This document shows, piece after piece, positions 12,138 through 23,171 of a stretch of DNA of 64,000 nt. This stretch comes from Babylonia areolata (Eukaryota > Mollusca > Gastropoda > Neogastropoda > Buccinidae). Under the pieces are notes generated by a model that did not search any database, was not told the origin of the DNA, and was given only the letters and a program-made list of their open reading frames with translations. A program made the translations under genes and the position numbers. How positions within the stretch are numbered: position 1 is the first letter of the stretch; every line of letters starts with the position of its first letter. The stretch covers positions 33,056,301-33,120,300 of the forward strand of contig NC_134880.1 in assembly GCF_041734735.1 (NCBI RefSeq). The letters are read 5' to 3'.

Positions 12138-12984
12138 ACAGCCGCCGTGGCGAAGTGGTTAGCGTCGCGGACCGACGGCTGGGAGGACGCGGGTTCGAAT
12201 CCCAGCGGAGGTGGGTTTTTCGGCCCGTTGCTGACTCCTTCCCAGAGTTGAGTGTGCTGTGGGCTTAAATGGGGAGACTGGGACCAAACGGTCGAGTGTC
12301 ATCCACTTCAAGGATGCGTCTTTGGGTGTGTTGCTCTGACCAACACACTGCAAGTGTCTGTATCTCTCGGGCCTGGTTAACGCCGGGATATCATTGTGAC
12401 AGGAAGCGTAGAGTACAGCCTTGTCACGCAGTCCCAAACCAAAATGAACCTCCATAGCAACATCGTCATCGTCATCGTCATCCTCCTCCTCCTCCATCAT
12501 CAATATAAACAAAACAGTTTCAAAGTCTGTGGCCTTTCATGCCCTGCTCTCATGGTGACCTCAGTTTCGATACCCCTCCACTTCTGTGCTTGGGGTGAGT
12601 CTGTCAATGTCTTCAGTGTCGGCAGATTCATGGGGGGCTGTTGTTTCAGGGACGTGGTGGCGGTCTCCACTCTGGGAGGGACGCTCACTCAGTCTGGCTC
12701 CGCGACTAAGCCATTATTGTCGTTAGTAGGGGGCTTAGTAGGTGGTGTCCAAAGTACGTTAAATCAGAACAGGCACGACTGAACACCACCGAAGTGACTC
12801 AGCAGCAGTGCAGGGTCTCCCTTGGTGTGTGGCCTCCTGACGACCTAACATCGATAGTTCCCTGCGGCCTGCCGACACTGGAACTGTGACGGACGAACCC
12901 GGGTGTGGCCGTGTATGGGGGAATCTGAATGAGCGGCGTGGTAGTAATGCCACTGAAACGGTGCAGATGATGGGGGGAAAAAAA
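12138..12984 (+). mobile_element. Long tRNA-derived SINE, copy S1 (about 850 bp)
   Basis: The head is tRNA-like, with A box TGGCGAAGTGGTTAGCG near 12148 and B box GGGTTCGAATCCC near 12190. A long body follows, with a CATCGT tract and a segment around 12690-12750 that reads GACTAAGCCATTATTG. An A-run ends it at 12978-12984. Copy S2 at 40858-41730 matches it along its length, which fixes the ends. No target-site duplication was seen here. At about 850 bp it is long for a SINE. Confidence 0.85.
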
Positions 12985-13140
12985 GAAGACAACGAATGAC
13001 ACATGACAACCGAAAAAACAAGAATATCAGTCATGGCGACATATACAATGACACTGATGAACGCCAATTGTACAAACGCCAACTTCCAGAAAAGATGTGG
13101 AAAATGTTTAATATTAATGTACTTCTTTGAACAATGAAAC

Positions 13141-13450
13141 ATGATAATTTAAAGATAATCTCGTGGAATGTTAAAGGTTTCAAAGAAACAATTGATGGTC
13201 AAAAGATAAGTAAACTAGAATAACAAAACGTTCTTGATATTCTCTCAAAGTATGATTTTTTTTTTCAGAGGAGACGCATCTGGATAGAGAGTAAGCAAAT
13301 GATATACGCTTAATAGACTGCACTCGGAATACACTATTGTCGACCAAAACATATAAAAGCACTGAAACCATCAGGGGGCATATCAATTTTCATTAAAAAT
13401 GACTTAAGAAAATGTCATGACACCAAGTTGGTTGTCATAATGTGCTTATT
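13141..13450 (+). mobile_element. LINE endonuclease relic
   Basis: Plus-strand frames give NLKIISWNVKGF, then EETHLDRE, then GGISIFIKNDLRK after a shift. This is the N-terminal part of an APE-type LINE endonuclease. Several stops are present. It may belong to an L1/Tx1-like element. Confidence 0.6.
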
Positions 13451-14689
13451 GTGAAGGTCAGATTTCCTGTATGGTGTGGCTGTGTTACTGTATTAATTTG
13501 AACTTGATATTTGGAGGAAGGCTCGTGATGCATGTGTCTTCAGGCGCTGAGGTGATTATGTGTTCACGAGCTGTTGTTGTGAATACTGATACTGTTTTGA
13601 AGTGCACCAAAATTCTTGTCACTTCCCTCTCTGCGCACAGCTGAACTGGTCACAGGAGTGACCTGGGAAAAAAAATAGACCTTGGGGTCAAAGAGTCATA
13701 GAACAGACAGTTACCATTCTGAGAGAGTATGTGAGACATAGCCTTGTTGAACTGTGGAGGTTCAGGGAAGCTGATTTTGAAGTACTGGTGAGTTAGTAAT
13801 TTCGAGTTTGGTAATGAGAAATTCGGTGACATCGTTTAATCTAAATTTTGTGAATTTTGATGTTTTATTTTCATTCACGTTTCTGAACACTGGTTCAGTA
13901 AAACGAGAATGGTGACGCAAATCATGTGAGTACTATTTTTACTAGTTCGATTTTAACTACAGTTAGGTTCTGAGGATGTTTCAGGATCCTCAGCGCATGG
14001 TCTGTTTTCGGACGAAGGTGTTTGGCAGTTATATCGTCCACCGAAAGATGTTTGGGAAGCACCAATGACAACACGGTCGTGAAGAGAAACAAATGAAAAT
14101 TGTCATAATGATTTAAAACTATAACGGGAAGCGAAGAGAGAACAGAAAGTATTGATTGTGTTTTTGGGATTGGACTTTTCATATGATTTATCCCTGAAGG
14201 GAAAATGTGAACATTACTGTTATTTTCTTTGATTGCTAATAATCAGAAAGGAGTGTCTTTTCGTCGTTATGTTGTTTATCCCTGGGTAAGAGTGAAGTCA
14301 GAATGCGAACGCTGTGTACGAGTCTATCTGTCGTGTGTATTTTATGTGGAGACTTTTATGCCAGGAGTGGTATACTGCTCCAAGAAAGTTAAGTGCCAGG
14401 CAGAAAAACTGACGAAAATTAGACAAAGAATACAAAATGTAGCAAATTTCACAAAAGTTTATTTTTACATCATTTCTTTTTTTAGAGAAAACAACCGAAT
14501 TACTCTACCCTGAAACAAAAGTCAGAAACATTAAAAAAAAAACCAAATTAATTAAAATTTTAAAAAAGTCATTCGATTCACAAATGTCAATTTAGTAGCG
14601 TGTGTGTCCTCCATTTGCAGCCAGGCAATCTCCACATCTCTGCCTCATGGACTGAACAGGTGTTTTCAAGATGTTGAAAAGTATTGGTG
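13451..14689. other. No recognised feature
   Basis: AT-rich DNA with only short frames that lack motifs. Confidence 0.4.
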
Positions 14690-15005
14690 CAATTACCGAT
14701 CCTTGTGGGATTCCCATGCCAAGTGATCTGAAGTCTGTATTTTTACCTTTGTTTTGATGACTCTATTGCTTGAAAAAGCTTTCAAATAATTAAGAATGCA
14801 ACCTTGGTAAACTAATTGATTTTATATTATAGAGTAATCTTGAATGCCTTACTTGGTCATACGCTTTTTTTTTTATGTCAAATCAAGTGGCTAGCACATA
14901 TTTTCTACGAGCAAATTGATGTTTGATCTGGTTTGTAATTTCAGCTAGGTGGTCAGCTGCTGTTCTTCCTTTTCTAAAACCTGCTTGGTTAACTATAATT
15001 GATGG
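14690..15005 (-). mobile_element. LINE RT relic
   Basis: The minus strand gives NQAGFRKGRTAADHL near 14950-15000 and MGIPQGSVIAPILFNI near 14670-14720, the RT blocks around the Q-G turn. Frames shift between them. The clade is uncertain. Confidence 0.65.
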
Positions 15006-15007
15006 AG

Positions 15008-15625
15008 TCTCCCGTCGGACCAACGGATGAGTAGGCAGGCAGGCTTATCTATCAGTGTGTGTCCTCATATGGAAGAAAGGTCGATTCTGGATGCGCAGCA
15101 CTTCCCACAGGTGTTGCACGCGAAAACGTCTCCAGAAGTTGAGCCCTGCTTCCTTCGCTCACGCTTCTCCTTAATGGCCAGCGTTCTCTTGTTTTCAAAC
15201 GTCTTTATGCCACTGGAGCACAGCATCCTTCAGCGAGAGCAGTCAAGGGCATCCGTTTCCCAAGAAGTGATGTCCATGTCACAGGCTTTGAGGCTTGTCT
15301 TCAAGGTGTCCTTGAAGTGCTATCAGGGTCTTCCAAGTTCGCGGTGGCCTTCCTTCAGCTGGCCATACAAAAGCATCTTCAGGATCCTGCTGTCTGTCAT
15401 GCGGACAACGGTCCTGTCCAGCATAGCTGGCACTGGATCAGCAGGCTTTCGATGCTGGGCAGGCCACTCCTCTCTAGGACCTGGAGGTTGGAGACCCTGT
15501 CTTGCCACTTTATGCCGAGGATCTTTTGTAGGCATCTCTGGTGAAATTGCTCAAATTGTTGAATGTGACGGCGATACGTCGTCCATGTTTCACAGTAGTA
15601 CAACAAGGTGGTCAGAGACAACATC
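15008..15625 (-). mobile_element. RTE-type LINE 3' fragment (RTE-B)
   Basis: The minus strand carries LLYYCETWTTYRRHI, KILGIKWQDRVSN, LPSIESLL and, after a shift, VVRMTDSRILKMLLYG. The end holds a CNTCGKCCASRID-type motif near 15080-15120. This is the C-terminal quarter of RTE ORF2 plus the 3' end. It is joined to LINE1 at about 15625. Confidence 0.75.
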
Positions 15626-15629
15626 AAAA

Positions 15630-16190
15630 AGGCAGACACAGCTTCTGCTTAAAGCGACCACTTTTGTGGATAGGGCGGTGAAGGTTTCCCCTCACAAAGG
15701 ACTGAACTGTTCAAAGGGGGTCATCAGATGCCCTAAGTTGAGAGGAGTATCGGAGGCAGAGATTAAGTGCAAGCTGCCCTTTCAGGGAGTGACGGATGTT
15801 TACAGGGTGACAGTAAGGAAGGGGACGGACAGAGTCCAGACCAACACATTCTTCCTCACCTTCTGCTGCCGGAATGTCCCCAAGGACATACGAGTCGGAT
15901 ACCTGCAGGTGAACGTAAGTCTGTACGTGCCGTCCCCTCTACGGTGTTTCAAGTGCCAGAAATTCGGACACGTGCGGGACCGCTGCAAGGAGGAAGAGGC
16001 GTGTGGCACCTGTTCAAAGGCGGCGCACCAGGACGAATGCATCAGTCCAGCCTGTTGTGTGAACTGCGGAAAGCCTCGGGCTTGGTCGGAATCGGACAGG
16101 ACAGGACTTTAAATACTAAAAATAGATATGCGGTCTTGGCCGACCTTGAGCTACCGCAAGCAGAGGAGCAGGAGGTAGCAATGGATTAGG
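15630..16190 (+). pseudogene. LINE1 ORF1 (gag-like, zinc knuckles) remnant
   Basis: The frame 15630-16112 reads VSPHKGLNCSKGVIRCP, GVTDVYRVTVRKG, an RNA-binding-like fold segment, then zinc knuckles CFKCQKFGHVRDRC (C-X2-C-X4-H-X4-C) and CGTCSKAAHQDEC, and the start of a third, CCVNCGK. A shift or deletion near 16080 removes the rest of the third knuckle. The original C-terminus (RYAVLADLELP) is in another frame ending at 16189. Such proteins coat LINE RNA. The N-terminus is missing. Confidence 0.75.
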
Positions 16191-16215
16191 CTGCTTTTTA
16201 TTTTTAACCTTTTTA

Positions 16216-17295
16216 ATGGCGGTCATTCATGGGAACATCTGTGGATTTTATGCCAGTCTCCAGGAACTCCAGTTGCTTTGTTGTGCTTTGAAACCTTCAG
16301 TGCTGGCACTGCAAGAGACACTGCAAAGAGATGGCAAGTTAATATCTCTCTCTGGTTTTAATTCCATTTTTAAACCCGCTCAACTGAAGCAAGAGGGACT
16401 GACGGGAGGTGTCGCTCTTTTCATACGTAAGTCCCTTTTATACAGTACAGTTCCTTTAAGCACCCCTTTACAGGCGGTGGCAGTCAGAGTCACACTTAAG
16501 AAAACCATCACTGTCTGTTCTCTGTACCTTCCTCCTTCCGTCCGTGTTCTGAGGCAGGACCTCATGAACCTTGTCGACCAGCCCCCACGACCGTTTTTAC
16601 TGTTGGGCGACTTCAATGGCCACTCCCCGCTCTGGGAAAGTGAGGTGACGTCAGCCCGAGGTCTTCTTTTGGAAAACCTTCTTTCCGATATGGACCTGTG
16701 CCGTCTAAACGACAAGTCACCCACTTACTTTCATCTGTCTTCTGGAAAGCTCTCGTGTTTAGATCTGTCGGTCTGCGATCCATCGTTTGTCCTGGACTAC
16801 GAGTGGAAAGTGCACGACGATCGTCACGGGAGTGACCACTTTCCTGTCGTTCTCCGCCCCACAGATGGGGAAGGTGACTCTTTGCCTGACCGCCTGAACT
16901 ATGACAAAGCTGACTGGGGAATTTTTACCACAAAGTTAAGAGCGGAGCTGCAGGAAAAAACAATCTTACAAAGCAAGGATCCTGCTGACACTCTGACACA
17001 GATCATTTTAGATTGTGCCAAAGCAGCAGTCCCATCGTCTACCTCCAAGCCTCAGATGCCAAGAACGCCCTGGTTCAACGCTGAATGCCGGGAGGCCCGT
17101 AAGTCTCGGAAGAGAGCGCAACGACGCATCTTTCAGAGACCGGAGACCGATAGCGTTCGAACCCATCAACAGCTGAGGACGAAAGCCAGGTATGTTTTTA
17201 AAAAGAGCCAGAGAAAATCATGGAGAGATTTTTGCACTTCCTTAATCTCCAACACACCCAAGAAGAAAGTGTGGAGGGTTTTTAAAAAAAATTAA
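16216..17295 (+). pseudogene. LINE1 ORF2 endonuclease region
   Basis: An open frame of 359 codons from ATG 16216. It is an APE-type endonuclease: HGNICGFYASL, LALQETL (acidic residue), GGVALFIRK, LLLGDFNGHSPLWES (core Asp-Asn) and DDRHGSDHFPVVL (SDH signature). A linker WFNAECREARKSRKRAQRR leads to the RT. It would nick target DNA. The frame ends in a poly-A run at 17282-17295, where a length change likely separates it from the RT frame at 17375. Confidence 0.85.
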
Positions 17296-17374
17296 GGGCA
17301 AAAACGTCTGCCCAACTTTTCACCATCTTAAACTCTCAGATGCTCTGGTCACAGAGAAGAAAGCAGTTGCTAAT

Positions 17375-18385
17375 TTGCTAGCATCCACAATCGAACTGAA
17401 CTCTAGATCTGCCAACAAATCTGCTCAGTTTCTCAAAACCAAAAACCTGAAAGAAAAAACACCCTGCAACTTCTCTTCTGACAACACAGAGAGCTACAGC
17501 CTACCTTTCACTATGAATGAACTAAAATCTGCCCTTCAGACATGCACGGATTCCTGTCCAGGAATGGACGAGGTCCATTATAAACTTTTAAAACATTTTC
17601 CTGAAACCTGTCTGGACACCCTGCTCAAAGTTTACAACCACATCTGGATCGCAGGCTTTTTTCCACCCTCCTGGAGGAAAGCCCTCATAATCCCAGTGCC
17701 AAAACTGGGAAAAGACCCCTCGAACCCCTCCAACTACTGCCCAATAGCACTGAGCAGCTGCATCTGCAAACTGATGGAGAAGATGGTCAACGGTAGACTG
17801 ATGTGGAAACTAGAGACCGAGGCCTTCTGGCGAAAGAACAGTGTGGTTTCCGCAAGCATTGATCTACTGTTGACCATCTGGTTTGTCTGGAAACCACTGT
17901 AAAGAATGCCTTTGTAAACAAACAGCACATGGTGGCCATATTTTTTGTCTTAGAGAAAGCTTACGATACCACCTGGAATCCTCTCGGACCTGCACAAGCT
18001 CGGCTTCCGAGGACACCTGCTCCAGTTCATCCACAACTTCTTGCAAGACAGACAATTCCAGGTGAGGGTCAGCACCACCCTGTCCGACATTCACGAGCAG
18101 GAGCTGGGTGTTCTGCAACAGAGCATTCTGTCGCCGGCTCTCTTCAGCATCAAAATTAACGACATCGTTCAGTCGGTTCAGAAGGGATCGGACAGCTCGC
18201 TGTTTGTGGACGATTTCACCCTGTATGCAACTGGCAGCACGTATGCCAGCATCCAGCGACAGCTTCAGCTCTGTGTGGACAAAATTCAGTGCTGGGCAGA
18301 GGAGAATGGTTTCACCTTTTCGTCCTCCAAAACTGAGTGTATTCATTTTCATAACTTTCGCCAAATTTTTAGGGGTCATTTTTGA
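17375..18385 (+). pseudogene. LINE1 ORF2 reverse transcriptase region
   Basis: Pieces in several frames: CPGMDEVHYKLLKH, PSWRKALIIPVPKLGKD, NYCPIALSSCICKLMEK (RT block 2), then after breaks FFVLEKAYDTTWN, ILSPALFSIKINDI and SSLFVDDFTLYA with the catalytic FVDD. At least three frame changes lie near 17880, 18000 and 18380, so it is not functional. Confidence 0.8.
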
Positions 18386-19530
18386 TCAGAAGCTGAACTT
18401 CCTCAGCCATATCAAACAGTTGAAAATATCTTGTCAAAAAGCCCTGAACATCATCCCAGTTGTGGCACACACGGACTGGGGTGCTGATAAGAGAACTCTC
18501 TTGCACCTCTACAGAGACCTGGTCCGGTCCAAACTGGATTACGGAAGTGTAGTATACGGCTCGGCCAGACCGTCTTACCTGAAACTGCTGGACTCTATAC
18601 ACCACCAAGGGCTCCGTGTCAGCTTGGGTGCATTCCGCACCACGCCTGTGCACAGCCTGTATGCAGATGTGGGGGAACCACCTCTCTCCAACCGCAGACT
18701 GAAGCTGACCCTAAACTATTACTTGAAACTGTTTTCTGAACCTACAAACCCTGCTTACGATGCTGCATTCAACAACCCTTTCGACAAGAAATTTAAAGAC
18801 AACCCAAACTGCATCCCTCCTCTTGGACTCTGCATTCAGCCACACATGGAAAATGCCGAACTGGATGTCGGTGGCATTTCAGTTTTCTCCAAGTTCCCCG
18901 ACAGCCCTCCGTGGACCTTTAGAACACCTGAGGTCCGATTCGATCTGGCCTCGTACTGTAAAGACTCCACCAGTTCTCTGGCCTTCAGAACTCTGCCACA
19001 AATTTCCAACTTTTCAAAGAATCTTCACTGACGGTTCCAAGTCAGAGGACGGAATCGCTGCATCTACGTTCTGTCCCGCCTTTCCTGACCGGCCCTCAAC
19101 GGAACACATCCTGTCTGACAGCTCAGTGTACGCTGCGGAACTGACCGCACTGGTTCTGGCGGTAAAAATGGTTCTCTCTTCAAAACAAAAGAGATTCATG
19201 ATCTTTTCCGACTCCTTGTCAGCCCTGGAGGCGATCGCCTGCAGGAATATCACTCATCCCAAACTGCTGGAATTTTATGAAGCTTTTACTCTCGCAACGA
19301 AGAAAGGATACGAGGTTGTGTTGGCCTGGGTTCCCGGACATGTTGGCATTCGTGGTAACGAAAGGGCAGACCTGCTGGCCAGGAACGCTGTAAAGAAAGA
19401 ATTATCCAGATCCTTTGTACCATACACAGACATGAAGCAGAAGGTGAACACTTATGTTAAGGATCTTTGGCAAGAGGAGTGGAACACCCAGACGGACAAC
19501 AAGCTCTTTCAGATCCGTCCAGACCTATAA
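18386..19530 (+). pseudogene. LINE1 ORF2 thumb and RNase H
   Basis: The frame to 19031 gives the thumb (LDYGSVVYGSARPSYLKLL). The frame 18760-19530 carries RNase H: RIFTDGSKSEDG (Asp 1), AAELTALVLAV (Glu), IFSDSLSALEAI (Asp 2), and AWVPGHVGIRGNERADLLAR with His and Asp. All active-site residues are visible. It runs to QIRPDL, where the LINE2 insertion begins. Confidence 0.85.
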
Positions 19531-19546
19531 GAAACCCTCCCTTCAG

Positions 19547-19674
19547 TTTCAGTTTCAGTTTCAGTTGCTCAAGGAGGCGTCACTGCGTTCGGACAAACCA
19601 TATATGCTACACCACATCTGCCAAGCAGATGCCTGACCAGCAGCGTAACCCAACGCGCTTAGTCAGGCCTTGAG
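19547..19674 (-). repeat. LINE2 3'-terminal structured module, copy 2
   Basis: Same 125-bp module as at 5977-6101. Read on the minus strand it ends in about three CTGAAA repeats directly at the target-site duplication. An A-run on the plus strand side (19675-19689) is the T-run that precedes the module in all copies. Confidence 0.9.
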
Positions 19675-20109
19675 AAAAAAAAAAAAAAACCACAAAAAAA
19701 CGGGGGAATAAATAATAGATAAGCTTACATAAATAAATAAATAAATGAATAATAATTATAATATAGAAAAAGGTAGTAGTAATAATAATAGCAATACTAA
19801 TAAAATGATTTTTTTTTAAATAAAAAAATAAAAAAATAAAAATAAATAAATAAATAAATAAGACAACAATGGTGATAAATAAGCGAATAAATGTAAAACA
19901 TAAAGACACACATTCACACACACACCCACACATGCACAACAGAAATGCACCAAACATGCAGTTTCACAGATATGAAAGCACCGTCAAATACATATAAACG
20001 TACATGAGCTCCAACACACACACACACACACACACACACATTACCTTGCACCTCCTCTACCCCCCTCCTCCACACACTCATTTCTAGTCTACGTATCGCA
20101 GCTTGCACG

Positions 20110-20147
<38 letters not shown>

Positions 20148-20549
20148 ACTCACAGAGATGAACACTTACTTGTACAAGCACACACACATACGCCCATATC
20201 TCCCACCCCCAACCCCACACACATATATACAAAGATATATGCATGTATATATATATACGTTCCAATATCCTGTTGCTCCCACAGTGTAGGCATGCATATA
20301 CTCACATACCTCATCCTCTACCCCACCTCCCCCCGCACTCCCACCGCCTCACACACACACACACACACACGTACACAGATCTCTCCTGACACTTGTGTAC
20401 ACTTACACTCTCGCGCATTCACAAACGCACTCAAAAGCACAGGCCCACACATCCACACAAACACACACGCACAGAGGCTGCCACTGATTGGCCGCAAGAG
20501 GGATGGGAAAAGATCTCTGATGCCAAAAACGTGGCGTCTAGTGTGTTGC
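19675..20549 (-). other. LINE2 3' untranslated region
   Basis: GT-, AT- and ATTT-rich sequence that matches 5040-5976 block for block, including the words GGAGCTCATGTACGTTT and GGTGCATATCTGTTATGCAT. The microsatellite lengths differ between copies. Confidence 0.85.
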
Positions 20550-23171
20550 TCAGTCTATTGTATTTGGAAAGGCCCACAGAGACTCTGTTCCGTTTTGAAG
20601 AAATTTGCGCAATGTTGGTTTGGAAATGATGCCGATATTTGTTTGATTTGCAAAGCATCGTGCTCTACCTTTCATGTTAGACTTGCGGCCGCTCCCTCTC
20701 TCTGCTTTTATTTCTTTGAGGCGATCGATGGTGTGATGGCCTTGTACCTGTTCTTTTTGGTATTCTTTGATTTTTCTGAGGATTTCCGATTTTCCTAGAT
20801 GTAGGCCGCTCGTTGGTGTTGCGTTACCAGCAAGTCTGTCAGCTCGCTCATTTCCCTTAACACCTGCATGTCCCGGGCAGTATGACCATGTGAGTTTTTT
20901 AATCTGAAAGTTGCGCATTGCCTTATGCCACTCTGGGCTTCCCATTCCGTTTTCAATTTTCTGTATGAGGTTCATTGAGTCGGTTAGAATCATGGCATGT
21001 TGGTTTCCGGGCGTATGGATGGACGATAGCCACTGGAGGGCATGTGTCGCAGCTTCAACTTCCATCGTTAGGCTGGAGGTTGTCACTTTGTAGGCAGCAT
21101 TCTCTTCCCAAATTGTTTTCCCATTTTGTTTCGCAGTGAATCCCCAACCAGACTGGTCTTTGGTGACTGAGCCATCTGTGTATATGATGATGTCCTCTTC
21201 TTTACTGTTTTCTTCTATGAGTAGCTTCACTTCCGCATCAGTTTTGCCCTCTGGCCATTCCCGACAATGTCTTCCTAGAGTGGGTGAAATGACTGTGTTG
21301 AATAGATGGTTGAGGTTTTTGGGGTTTTTCTCCCATTCTTTTGTTTCTTTCAGGTCTTGTAGTCGGCATACTAGCTGGATTGTATCTTCTGCTTGTCCCA
21401 TCCATGATCTTCCTCGTCCTAGACGGCTGCCTTTTGGTTCTTTGACTGCATCATGCAGTGGGTTTTGAGGGTTTTCTAATGCTTTGAAGTAGGTCTTGAA
21501 CTGTTCTAACTTGTTTCTGGCCTGCACTGAAGGAAGGTCAAGCAGGTATCGCATGGTTTCTGTGGGCGTGTCTTTTGTTGTTCCAAGGATCAGCTTCATA
21601 GCTTCATTTTGTACTCTTTCTAATTTTAGGAGGTTGCTTTGAGACGGTGTTGTTAGCCCAAGTCCGTAGTCAATCACACTGAGGACGAGTGATTGGTATA
21701 GCAGGAAGAGGTGGCGTTGTTCAATTCCTTTGGTTGCCATTGCTTTTAAGACTGAAAGGCCCTTTTTGCATTTGAGAACAGTATTTTCCGTATGTTTTCT
21801 GAAGGTCAGCATCCTGTCGAAGTGTATTCCTAGGTAGCGTAGGCATTCAGTTTTCTCAATTTGAATCCCATCGAATGACACAGAAGGTGGTGATTTGCTC
21901 GCGGTTTTGTTGTTGAGGGTGCACAGCAACGTTTGGGCTTTCGCTGGATTGATGGAAGATCCTGTGTCTTTGCACCATTGAGCAATATTGTTTAGTTGTT
22001 TCTGGACGGCTTTAGTTCTCTCCTGAGCATCTTTCGAAGTTTTGAAGACCAGGCCATCATCCGCAAGGATAAGCACCCGAGCAATTCCATTGTTGTTTAA
22101 GTCTGCAAGGCCCTTCGTGTAGACATTGTAGAGGACAGGAGAGAGCGGAGACCCTTGTGGCAGTCCCATGGATAGTTTAGAAGGTGCAGACATCCAATGT
22201 CCGAGGCGTAGGACGACGGTTCTTTCCTGAAGCGCTGCTGCTATCCATCTTGTCAGTGTCAAACTTACTCCATAACTTAGTAGCAGCTCCATTAGGTGCG
22301 CAAACTGAACTTTATTGTAGGCATCTTCAAGGTCAATTGCTACTGCTAGTGTTTCTTCTTTTCTTTGAAATCCTTCATACACCTCATATGCAAAAGCAGC
22401 TGCATTTTCCCATGTGGACTTGCCTGTTCTGTAACCACCTTGATTTGAAGGGAGAATGTGCCTGTGTTCAAGATCCCTTGCAAGTTTCCTGGCTATCATG
22501 CGTTCCATGAGCTTTCCGGCAATGTTTTGCATGGTTAGGATCTGGTAGCCGCTTACCTGACGATGGTCCTTTCCTGGTTTTGGTATGGGTTTTAAGAAGC
22601 TGTGTGTCCAGTCCTCCGGCACCTGTCCATTGTGGAAACTGTTTTGATATAGATTGAAAAGTTTGCTTCTGTCTTCTTCCGATAGTTCCTTGATGTCTGA
22701 GTAGCGAACTTTGTCTGGGCCAGGAGCCGATTCTTTCTTGCATTTAGCTATTGCCTCGTTTAGATCATCCATTGTCAAGTCATCATCTGGTCCAGTCTGC
22801 ATAAGGGTTTGGTTTAACTCCTCAATATATTTCTTTTTCTCATCTAAGTTTCTTTGATCACTCTGTTGTATGAAACGTTTGAGCAAGGCAGATCCTTTTT
22901 CTTCATTTGTCTTAAGCTTGGTTCCGTCAGTGTCTAACATGTCTGGGGTTGTTGTTGCGCACGTTTTTCCTTCCATGCGACGATAAAATTGCCAGAACTC
23001 TGTCAATGTTGTGTCATAACTGAGTGCCTCGCAAAACTGTTTCCACTTGTCATTTTTGGCCTCTTGAGCAATGACTTCAAACTGTTCAGTTTTTTCTTTC
23101 ATTTTTGTTTCAATATCTTTGTCTGGAGATGGTTTTGTTTTTTTCTTTTTGCCAAAGTTTGACAGCCGCAT
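20550..23171 (-). CDS. LINE2 reverse transcriptase-RNase H (873 codons, uninterrupted)
   Basis: One open frame. RT: APGPDKVRYSDIKE, GYQILTMQNIAGKLMER, NQGGYRTGKST, AVAIDLEDAYNKVQ (first catalytic Asp), LPQGSPLSPVLYNVY and RVLILADDGLVFK (catalytic ADD). RNase H: IIYTDGSVTKDQSGWGF (Asp), MEVEAATHALQWL (Glu), MILTDSMNLIQKI (Asp) and PGHAGVKGNERADRLAG (His/Asp). The tail ends SLWAFPNTID. It copies LINE RNA at the nicked target and removes the RNA strand. The first Met (23171) is probably not the true start: the frame is a continuation of the endonuclease frame across a one-base shift in an A-run near 23145-23155. Confidence 0.9.
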   Translation of the reverse strand: MRLSNFGKKKKTKPSPDKDIETKMKEKTEQFEVIAQEAKNDKWKQFCEALSYDTTLTEFWQFYRRMEGKTCATTTPDMLDTDGTKLKTNEEKGSALLKRFIQQSDQRNLDEKKKYIEELNQTLMQTGPDDDLTMDDLNEAIAKCKKESAPGPDKVRYSDIKELSEEDRSKLFNLYQNSFHNGQVPEDWTHSFLKPIPKPGKDHRQVSGYQILTMQNIAGKLMERMIARKLARDLEHRHILPSNQGGYRTGKSTWENAAAFAYEVYEGFQRKEETLAVAIDLEDAYNKVQFAHLMELLLSYGVSLTLTRWIAAALQERTVVLRLGHWMSAPSKLSMGLPQGSPLSPVLYNVYTKGLADLNNNGIARVLILADDGLVFKTSKDAQERTKAVQKQLNNIAQWCKDTGSSINPAKAQTLLCTLNNKTASKSPPSVSFDGIQIEKTECLRYLGIHFDRMLTFRKHTENTVLKCKKGLSVLKAMATKGIEQRHLFLLYQSLVLSVIDYGLGLTTPSQSNLLKLERVQNEAMKLILGTTKDTPTETMRYLLDLPSVQARNKLEQFKTYFKALENPQNPLHDAVKEPKGSRLGRGRSWMGQAEDTIQLVCRLQDLKETKEWEKNPKNLNHLFNTVISPTLGRHCREWPEGKTDAEVKLLIEENSKEEDIIIYTDGSVTKDQSGWGFTAKQNGKTIWEENAAYKVTTSSLTMEVEAATHALQWLSSIHTPGNQHAMILTDSMNLIQKIENGMGSPEWHKAMRNFQIKKLTWSYCPGHAGVKGNERADRLAGNATPTSGLHLGKSEILRKIKEYQKEQVQGHHTIDRLKEIKAERGSGRKSNMKGRARCFANQTNIGIISKPTLRKFLQNGTESLWAFPNTID

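Larger units (their letters stand above)
15626..19546 (+). mobile_element. LINE1, RNase H-bearing LINE, 5' section (split by LINE2)
   Basis: Order on the plus strand: ORF1 with zinc knuckles, endonuclease, RT, RNase H. The element continues at 24451-24913 beyond an inserted LINE2. The split is shown by the protein context (QIRPDL on the left, KLPSGVKNRKEESVLCRLHA on the right) and by a duplicated target word at 19530-19546 and 24451-24465. The 5' end is lost at the RTE-B junction. Domain order and the RNase H place it in the I/Nimb/Ingi group broadly. Confidence 0.85.

Noticed and set aside
12138-12215. A working tRNA gene at the head of the SINE
   Set aside because: Boxes are good but the sequence continues into the SINE body and recurs at 40858. 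It is a SINE head.
12159-12782. Frames inside the S1 SINE on both strands
   Set aside because: They occur equally in S2 with changes that are not codon-aware, and the region has Pol III boxes.
15027-15620. Plus-strand frame upstream of LINE1 ORF1
   Set aside because: It is the antisense of RTE-B. Only the part after about 15630 is LINE1 ORF1.
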